Shown here: positions 57,066 to 64,000 of the stretch, in pieces
How the letters are laid out: every line of letters starts with the position of its first letter
Numbering within the stretch: the stretch's first letter is position 1
Source: Hymenopus coronatus
Lineage: Eukaryota; Arthropoda; Insecta; Mantodea; Hymenopodidae
Assembly (NCBI GenBank): GCA_030762935.1
Contig: CM060886.1
Coordinates: 36,069,509 to 36,133,508, forward strand
Length of the DNA stretch: 64,000 bases
Direction: 5' to 3'
The notes under the pieces: generated by a model
The model's database searches: none
The model's input: the letters and a program-made list of their open reading frames with translations, nothing else
Told to the model about the DNA's origin: nothing
Position numbers and translations under genes: made by a program

Positions 57066-57905
57066 TTCAAAAAAAATCTTATGTGTTTCATTCACGTAAC
57101 TTTCTCTACTTCTCTGCAACAAATCATTGTTAAAAAGTTTATGCTTCTATTTACGTCATGCCAATCGAGACAAATTAGCAGATAGAGTCTTATTACTTGC
57201 TTCCTTGTAAGTAGAAGACAAATAAAGGCCAAAGTGATAGTCAAAAGCTGGTTGCTATGTGACTGAAGTTCCTTTGTTTGTATGGACAAGAGAAAAGTGT
57301 TTCAAAGCTGAAACTAAAAACAAGGAATATCTCAAAATCAACCAACTCCACGAAAAAAATATATGTAACATAAAGTGTGTTTTAATGTGCTCTATATTTT
57401 TATGTGGTAAGTTTTTGTCCATCTCTTACGGTTTAGCAGTTATGCAAAATTCCGTAAAGCTCATCCGGAATAAGGTAGTCTTCAGAAGCTATTCCCAGAG
57501 AATTCAAGATATACATTTTATTTGTCAGGTAAATATCTTTATTATACGACATTTTAAGCAAAATCATTAGAGCCATTTTTGAGAAAATCAAAATGATCCA
57601 ACATTTTGGAGGGTAATTTGAGGTGGGGGTATTTTTCTCAAAATCTTCGTGTCGCATCCCTGGAAAATACGAAACTTAAATCAAGTTTGGTATTTTAGCG
57701 ACTTTTCGTTTTTGAGTTATTGTGTTCACGGACATATGGGCACACACACACACACACATACACACACACACCTTGTTCTTTACTTTTTTTTGATACAGGG
57801 AACCCTAAAACGCGTATTTTCGGTGAAATCTTAGTATTGAATTTTGAGTGGAATGTAATACCTTCTCTATACACTATGTACGCAGTACGCTTAGAAAAAG
57901 TAAAA
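57066..57905 (-). mobile_element. H element copy 35, near full length
   Basis: AAAAAAATCTTATGTGTTTC at end B and ATACACTATGTACGCAGTAC then TTAGAAAAAGTAAAAATG at end A. The CA tract is at 57739-57770. The GACAGGAGTTGACAAATTCC segment is lost (TATGGACAAGAGAAAAGTG). Confidence 0.93.
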
Positions 57906-58104
57906 ATGCTTTCATTGTTAACTTCTCTAGCACGACGTAAAGTGCTTGGAGAATAAGTTGAACAAAAATTGTGAGAAAGGTCTGCAAAAACATGAGCTAC
58001 AAATAAACGCGGCCAATCTGGAATCAGCTCCAGTATGCAAGTTTGAATTGTTAAACTGGAAGTAATTTATAAATAAATAATGTGTGGATATATTGTGGAG
58101 AGTA

Positions 58105-58748
58105 CAGAGTGATTTAAATAGAACTGACACATTTCTTTCATTGTTTCAAAACGTGTTATACTAACGACAACTTATTACATCTAAATTGTAGAGGAATTTT
58201 GAGAGATTATATTCCTCTATAGCAAATGTTGAAAACGTCCTGCATCCTCCATAAGGCACAACTCAACACGTCGTCCATGTTACTGGCCACTCGTTGGAGT
58301 ACTCTGTTGTTAATAGTTTGAATCTCCTTTATGATGTTGTGCTTCAGATCGTCCAATGTCTCGGGAGTTGTGGCGTAAACCCTGTCTTTTAAGTCCGGCG
58401 ATGTCAAATCCGGAGATCTCGGTGGCCACAGGTTCCTGGAAATTATCCGGTCATCAAAGAAACTTACAATTTGGTTCATAGATTCACTAGATGTATGGCA
58501 TCTTGCTGAAAATATCCTTGACTCATCTATACATCGTACTGCATTTTCACGTTGACTACAAGAACAAAATGTCGAAACAGCTGCCAAACAGTGCAATTAG
58601 GAATAAAACATAAACATCTGCATATCTAGTGACAAAGAATCAAAATTCCAGAACATTTTTTGATTTGGTGCTAAAATTGGGTCATTGAATGATTTCCCAA
58701 CGGAATAATTAAAGAAAGAAATGTGTCAGTTCTACATAAATGACTCTG
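58105..58748 (-). mobile_element. 644-bp Tc1/mariner-superfamily element with TIRs
   Basis: The left end CAGAGTGATTTAAATAGAAC, then TGACACATTTCTTTC, is mirrored at the right end as CAGAGTCATTTATGTAGAAC, then TGACACATTTCTTTC on the minus strand. TA flanks both ends (58103-58104, 58749-58750). The inside holds only the last part of a transposase, so this is an internally deleted copy. Confidence 0.92.
58207..58596 (-). pseudogene. Transposase C-terminal remnant
   Basis: The minus-strand frame contains SFFDDRIISRNLWPPRSPDL then TSPDLKDRVYAT, TLDDLKHNIIKEI, VLQRVASNM and CYRGI. This matches the C-terminal third of the insect IS630/Tc1/mariner transposases that carry DUF4817. The usual SPDLTPPDFFLWGYLK block has lost about eight residues across the catalytic Asp region. 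The N-terminal part of this 129-codon frame is not recognisably transposase. It should be inactive. Confidence 0.85.
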
Positions 58749-59194
58749 TATAGTTACATTCTATAAGAATGCTGGAATATATTTGAAATATCAAGAATCT
58801 ACATGGATAGAGACAATCAGTGATTTTTAGTGACAGATTTGTATCGAATATGACGTGTACAGAATTATGTTGGGTGTTAGTGACAGCCTTTGACTTACAT
58901 AACTAGCAGGCTACATAACTCATAAGCATTAAACGCTTTTTACTCACGGTTTCTAAAGCCGATGTCCCACGGTCCAAATGTGGTCCAACATTTGTTTATA
59001 CAACGTGAACTTTTCTTCATTCCATTCCTACGGGAGTGTGTATTGGTCTAAATATTTCTCCATGAACACGAACAGCTGATAGAAAATGGTGGAGGTTGCT
59101 GATCCATAATTATTTACGTTCGGTGTCGCAGCTTAGTTTATGTATCCATTGCAAGAGCATACTATAATAGAAAGAAAAAATTAATAAAGAGGGC

Positions 59195-59415
59195 GTAGGA
59201 ATGTAGGACAAGGAAGAGATGTACTACATATGCTGCAAAATGAACTTGTTTCTAAATTATTTTAACTTCCTTAGAATGGACGAAAATTTGTTTGGAAAGT
59301 TGTCCTTAGTTTAGGCAAAAATCACTCGCCAAGACACAAATATGAGGCAGCTCATAACAGCAGATGAACCAGCAATCAAATTTTTATATTTTTGTCGAGA
59401 AAAGAAGGTTAGGTA
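59195..59415 (+). pseudogene. Harbinger transposase N-terminal relic
   Basis: One frame reads LLQNELV-like sequence then NYFNFLRMDENLFGKLSLV, a stop, then ITRQDTNMRQLITADE and IKFLYF. That is the segment just before the DDE domain of Harbinger nucleases (FLRM...F...L, RQDTNMRQ-I-ADERLAI). The in-frame stop and the absence of DDE motifs show it is dead. Confidence 0.85.
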
Positions 59416-59718
59416 CAAATGAGTCCTATAAAATGCATTTACAGGGGCTATAAATACCCGAGTCATTATTTCATAAATCTCTGTCGCACAAAACAGGTGT
59501 ATTTCTACCACAGCTCAGCTACTATAATCCTATTTAGGACAAAGTCGGCAAGATACAGCAAAGTTTCACACAACAATCACGTTGGCGGGAAGGAAGACTC
59601 AGCGCTAGCTGCCATCTTATTACGTCATTCCCACCAGGTCGCTCACTGGTTGATTTCATACGTTTGGACCAAAAATTAGAAACCGCTGTACCTTGCTGTA
59701 GCAAACTGGATTTGGACC

Positions 59719-60583
59719 CAAAAAATAGTATGTGTTCCATTCACATGACTTTCTCTACATCTCTGAAACAAAGTATTGTTAAAAAGCCTGTGCTTCTATT
59801 TACTTCATGCAGAGAAAAAATTAGCAGAAATAGTCTTATTACTTGCTTCTATGCAAGTAGAAGCGAAATAAGGGAGTACCATAGCTTAAAGTGATAGTCA
59901 AAAGCTGGTTGATATGTGTCTAATATTCCTTTGTGTGGACAGGAGTTGACACATTCCTGTATGAGAAAAGTATACGTTTTTAAAAGCTGAAATCAATAAC
60001 AAGGAATATCTAAAAAACGACCAACTACATGAAAAAACTGCATATAACTCAAATTGTGGGTTTTAACCTGCTGTACATTTTTTGTGTGGAAAGTTTTTGT
60101 CCATCTCTTACGGTTTAGCAGTTATGCAAAATTCCGCAAAATTCATCATAATAAAGTAGTCTTCAGAGGCTATTCCCAAAAAAGTCAAGATATACATTTT
60201 ATTTGTCAGCTAAATATCTTTGATATACGATATTTTAATCAAAATCGTTAGAGCCACTTTTAATAAAATCAAAATTTTCGAAAAAAATTCCATGTAAAGG
60301 GTGGTTTGGGGTGGAGGATCTTTCTCAAAATCTTCGTGTCGCATCCCTAGAAGATACTAAACTTAAATACCAAGTTTGGTATTTTACCGGCTTTTCGTTT
60401 TTGAGTTATCGTGTTAACAGACACACGGACACACAGACACACACAAACGGACCATTTTCTGAAAATGCTTATTTTGGATACAGGGGATCCTAAAATATAT
60501 ATTTCCGGTGAAATCTCGGTATCGAATATTTGGGTGGAGTGCAATACCTTACACAATGTACATAGTATGTGTAGAGAAAGTAA
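59719..60583 (-). mobile_element. H element copy 36, nested in the Harbinger element
   Basis: End B AAAAAATAGTATGTGTTCCA and end A CACAATGTACATAGTATGTG then TAGAGAAAGTAATTGG. The CA tract is at 60419-60447 and AATACCAAGTTTGGTATT is intact. It is younger than the Harbinger copy it interrupts. Confidence 0.93.
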
Positions 60584-60684
60584 TTGGACGGAAATCGTAC
60601 ACAATGCAATTATCCGTTGTCCCACGATCCAATTTGTAGTTTGAAGGGTATTGGACCAAAATATTTGACCGTGAGACATCGGCT

Positions 60685-61194
60685 TAACACCGCTTAGCAA
60701 ATTATCGTAATTATAAACATTGTGGTTACCTTATTCCTTTTCATTTTGCGAAAACTTTTCTTTCACATTTACAAAGACGGCGAATACAGTTTAGACTAAT
60801 GATTAGTCAAAATAAATTAGGAATCAAAGAGCTGAGAGTTTCTCGAAATTTGGTTTCCAAGATCAGAGAAAAACCTTAACACAACGTAGGTCTTAAAACA
60901 AGCCCTCCTCATTCCTCGGTAGGCACTTTATGGAGGTGTACTTCTTTTATTTTGTGACATAAATAAAATGTCGGCCTCACTTCGCATCTAAGACACATAT
61001 TACAAATTCGAGGTTATTCAGAGCTCTGCTGGTGTTCATTTATAAGAACAAGTTATGTATAGGAGTAAACCAGTGTCTTCATAGCATACGAGAGTTTCCA
61101 GAGCCACGTCTTACAGTTCCCTCCGCTCTAGGCAACTTCTTCTACACTGCTGTTAAACATACATATATAAAACAGGGGAAATTGATGTTTGCTT
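60685..61194. other. Intergenic stretch
   Basis: No repeat family or gene recognised. Confidence 0.4.
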
Positions 61195-62358
61195 TATTAG
61201 TTTCTGCACATGTAATGCATTCCACTCAAAACTTCGATAACGATACTTCACAGAAAATACGTTTTGAGTTCCCCTGAATCCAAAGTAGCATTTTTAGAAA
61301 AAGATCCGTAATGGAGTGGGTGTGGGTATGTGAAAGCCATAACTCAAATAGGAAAAGTCTATTAAATACTAAACTAAGTATTTAAGTTTCTTCCAATAAT
61401 GTGACACAAAGAATTCTAAGAAAATCTCCTCACCCCAACCTATTCTGTACATCGAACTTTTTTCGAAAATGTTGAATTTCTCAAAAATGGTTCAAATTAC
61501 TGATTAAAATCATTAACATATTTGCATGAAAAATGAAATGTATATCTTGAATTTTTTGTGAATGGGCTCTTAAGATCTCTGCATTCTCGTTGACTTCTGT
61601 ATAAATGATAAAGCATCAGAGATAGACAAAAACTTGCTGCAAATATTCAAAGGAATGATACAAAGAAACCTATTTCTGAAACAATAAAGAGAATTGTTTC
61701 AATACATACTATAAAAGGTAATAAATTTGCTTCTTACTTAATTTCAACTAAATAAGGATAATTCTTTATCTTACTATCAGGCCGAAACTGATCCAACATC
61801 GAGGTCACAATCTTTCTTTTCGATAAGAAAAAAAAAAGGTATGCTGTTATCCCAATAATAAATATTGAATGATCATGAAAGAATATATATAATTAATTAA
61901 ATGTAATTTTATTGATTGTATCTCGTGTATGGTGTATTACGGGTATTTGAATATTTAATGGGGATTGGTAAAGTAGATCTCATAATTAAAAACAACTTAT
62001 TTCATGTACATTTTCGTAGAACCAACCATTTTTAAGATATTTCTTGTTATAAGTTTCAATTTTAAAACACTTAGCTTTTCTCAAACAGGAATTCTCATAT
62101 TTTTATATGTTTTGTTTTACTCCTGGATATGCAAAGAGAATCAAATTTCAATTGTACGATCATATAGGGACCTGCTTTTAAAGGATTTAAAGCCTTAGGC
62201 TGGTGTTGCTCTTATTTCCCATCTTCTTACAAGGAAAAAGTAATAAGACCATGTCTGCTAATGTTTATTACAATTATCATTACGTAGATACAGCAAAAAT
62301 ATTTTGCAAGAATCATTTTGTTGCATAACTTGTAGAGAAAGTCATGTAAATTCTTCGG
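61195..62358 (+). mobile_element. H element copy 37, subfamily 2, interrupted by mitochondrial DNA
   Basis: Lacks the end-A palindrome and starts at GTAATGCATTCCACTCAAAA. It runs through TGTGGGTATGTGAAAGCCAT to GACAAAAACTTGCTGC (61641), resumes at about 61976 (AGATCTCATAATTAAAAACA) and ends at TAGAGAAAGTCATGTAAAT. The intervening 330 bp are foreign. Confidence 0.8.
61642..61975 (-). pseudogene. rrnL: NUMT: fragment of mitochondrial 16S rRNA
   Basis: The core at 61785-61855, read on the minus strand, contains GGGATAACAGCATACC and, further on, GACCTCGATGTTGGATC. These are the two most conserved words of large-subunit rRNA domain V, where the peptidyl-transferase ring and its neighbours lie. 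Spacing between them, with an A/T-rich linker, is as in insect mitochondrial 16S. Flanks within the 330-bp insert are AT-rich and may be further, scrambled mitochondrial DNA, but I can only vouch for the core. It is embedded in an H element, hence nuclear. Confidence 0.85.
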
Positions 62359-62600
62359 TCATATCGGAGGTTTGACTTGAGGAACAATAGTTGGAGTTTT
62401 CTCGTTGAAAGGGTTTATAGACTTTTATTCAATACTATACTATTAAATACGCACAGTTACTCTCACATGCAAATTAACATGTGGGAGGTAGAGAATACTT
62501 CTAGTTAAGAAAATTCTCCGCCCGCCGGGAATCAAACTCGGGATTCTGGGTGAGGAACCAGAACTCTGACCACTCAATCACAGAGGCAGTCATGTTTTCA
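62359..62600 (-). repeat. SINE S7 copy
   Basis: Starts TCTTCGGTCATATCGGAGGT then TTTGACTTGAGGAACAATAG, matching the 49.6-kb copy. The reversed head at 62520-62600 has GCCGGGAATCAAACTCGGGA (B box) and CTGACCACTCAATCACAGAG (A-box side). It abuts end B of copy 37. Confidence 0.77.
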
Positions 62601-62638
62601 TTATTGCCTCGCTGCCAACACCCTTTTTCTTTGTGTAA

Positions 62639-62878
62639 GGTGATTAATTTTTGAAAAAACTTCCATGTAAAGGAAAATCTCGTGTCGCATCCTTGAAAGA
62701 TACCAAACTTAAATACCGCAGATACACAGACACAGACAGACACACACACGGACCTTTTTCTGAAAATGTTTTTTCTAGATTCAGGGACACCCAAAACACG
62801 TATTTCCGGTGAAATGTCGGTATCAATTTATGGGTGGAATGCACTATGCACATAGTACGTGTAGAGAAAGTAATAAAA
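62639..62878 (-). mobile_element. H element copy 38, end-A third
   Basis: GAAAAAACTTCCATGTAAAG, then loss of the C-rich tract, then TCGTGTCGCATCCTTGAAAG. A CA tract lies at 62722-62749 and end A is ACTATGCACATAGTACGTGT then AGAGAAAGTAATAAAAG. Confidence 0.88.
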
Positions 62879-63580
62879 GGTCTCGTGAAGTACATCCCCT
62901 AACTGCACATTACGAAGGGATGCCCCTATCGATCAGGGCAGCAGCATCCATAAAACAAATGGCGCACGTTGAAAGAACAGCAGAATAAAAACGAATTTTC
63001 ACGACCAAACGCGAGAAATATTTAAAATCGGTGCGGTTTTTCTGTAATCAGAACCAAGCACAGTTTGCTTGCGTAAACTTCAGGCAATAGAACACAAGAC
63101 ACATTGTTACAAAAACAAAAATACCATGATTAATGGTTGCACTACAACCAACAATCTTTTTCTCTCTCTCTCGTATGCAATTATAGTTTCTAACCCCCCC
63201 CCCCAACTGGCAAGAACAACAATAGTTGCACCACAAAGGTTTTTGCTGGCCTGCAGGCATTAGAGTAGGCTAAATGCTAATATGTACAGAGCCCCGGTAA
63301 AAATGCCGAGGTGAGCTGGCGTGTTTGCGCACAGTGCAGTGGAATTAATTACTTTAGTTGTGGTTTGCTCTGCAGGTTAGTTAAACATTTATTCCATCAA
63401 ATGTTTCGTCGAGCATGATCGTCTGAGTTTCAGCTAGCAATAAGTTTCCCCCCTCAGGGTGCCTTGCGCACCACTGAGTCTTGCGCATCAGGTGATTCTT
63501 TCCCTCACTGCTCATAAAGATACTTCAAGGGCTGATTTTAGCCCACGTTCTCTCAGTTACTGTATGTAATGTGTTATGTG
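62879..63580. other. Intergenic, with a C homopolymer
   Basis: A C-run of about 10 at 63195-63204 follows a (CT)n-like run. No gene recognised. Confidence 0.4.
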
Positions 63581-64000
63581 CAAAAAAAATCTAATGACTT
63601 TCTCTAGGTTCTACAAACTTCATACATAAGATTCTTCTTTCTGCACCTTGCTAATCGTGATACAATGTTCTTATTATTTAGTTCCGTATAAGTAGGAAGA
63701 AAATAAGGGAATGCACTAGGCTAAACTGATAGTCAAATGTTTTAAAAGCTGTCGTTATGCGATTGTCATCACAAACGCTTCTTTTCTTGGTCAGAAGTAG
63801 AACAAAAGAAAAACGGACACTCCCGTCTAGGAAAAGTATAAGTACTTCACAACTGAAACTAATAACAATGAATACCTCGAAAACGGTAAGCTCCACGAGA
63901 AAAATGTTTATGACATAACTTGTGTATTTTAACAAGACCTAACATTTTTGTATAGTAAGTTTTTGTCTATCTCTTACGGTTTACTAGTTATGCCAAATTA
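63581..64000 (-). mobile_element. H element copy 39, subfamily 2, cut by window end
   Basis: End B is shortened (AAAAAAAATCTAATGACTTT). It then has TTGGTCAGAAGTAGAACAAA and AACGGTAAGCTCCACGAGAA, the subfamily-2 words. It is very close to copy 15 in sequence and continues past position 64000. Confidence 0.9.

Larger units (their letters stand above)
58957..60684 (+). mobile_element. PIF/Harbinger-like element, interrupted by H copy 36
   Basis: Left end AGCCGATGTCCCACGGTC at 58957 and the inverted right end AGCCGATGTCTCACGGTC finishing at 60684. A TAA trinucleotide flanks each side (58954-58956, 60685-60687), as expected for PIF/Harbinger TWA target duplications. Without the H insertion it would be about 860 bp. 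A transposase relic lies in its left half. Confidence 0.9.

Noticed and set aside
61785..61855. A nuclear rRNA gene
   Set aside because: Only two short conserved LSU words with mitochondrial-type AT-rich spacing are present. The nuclear 28S sequence around these words is longer and far more conserved.

Overview
This is nuclear DNA from an animal with a large, AT-rich, repeat-dominated genome, most probably an arthropod and likely an insect. The evidence is three relics of Tc1/mariner-superfamily transposons, a Harbinger relic, a jockey/I-like retrotransposon RNase H tail, many tRNA-headed SINEs, and a nuclear copy of mitochondrial atp6 that reads correctly only with AGA as serine (invertebrate mitochondrial code). 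I cannot name the species. I found no convincing host protein-coding gene, no functional rRNA or tRNA gene, no CRISPR array and no operon-like structure. Nearly everything I can explain is mobile DNA.

The dominant component is one non-coding interspersed repeat, here called the H element. It is about 0.85 kb when complete, present in about 35 full or partial copies on both strands, and covers roughly 40% of the window. End A carries a perfect or near-perfect palindrome (arms CTCTATACACTATGTA / TACATAGTGTATAGAG). Next come a conserved block, a variable TG/CA microsatellite, a small internal palindrome (AAATACCAAACTTGGTATTT), a C-rich tract and a long AT-rich body. End B reads GTGAATGGAACACATCAGA followed by T's. 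Both ends share the inverted motif ACTTTCTCTACA. Two subfamilies are visible. In this annotation '+' means end A is on the left. The layout resembles DINE-1/HINE-type non-autonomous Helentrons, but that assignment is inference.

At least eight SINE-like families, S1 to S8, are interspersed. Most have tRNA-like heads with A-box and B-box motifs. Several sit inside other repeats with clear target-site duplications. The most elaborate nest is at 52.46-56.39 kb: an old H copy (H31) is interrupted by two younger H copies and by a SINE pile (S2 in S3, S1 in S4, then S5), yet its pieces can be followed in order across nearly 4 kb.

Layout: 0-4.5 kb has unique sequence with H copies and S1/S2; 5-7.2 kb has an S4-like copy, two S5 copies and a 941-bp element with terminal inverted repeats; 7.2-10.2 kb is mostly unique; 10.2-25.4 kb is H-rich with S2, S7 and S8 and an atp6 NUMT at 23.75 kb; 25.4-36 kb alternates unique sequence with H copies; 36-40.8 kb has a TIR element, S1/S5 and three H copies; 41-46.6 kb has an S6 insertion, decayed transposases and S4/S1; 46.6-50 kb has H copies and S7; 50.2-51.75 kb is a mariner inside a retrotransposon RNase H relic; 52.4-56.4 kb is the nested block; 57-64 kb has H copies, a 644-bp transposon with transposase remnant, a Harbinger element interrupted by an H copy, and a mitochondrial 16S rRNA NUMT.

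The biology here is insertion history rather than a gene pathway. I do not see an undescribed enzymatic or defence system. The best candidates for something new are the H family itself, with its A-tract insertion sites, and the two mitochondrial fragments lodged in H copies.
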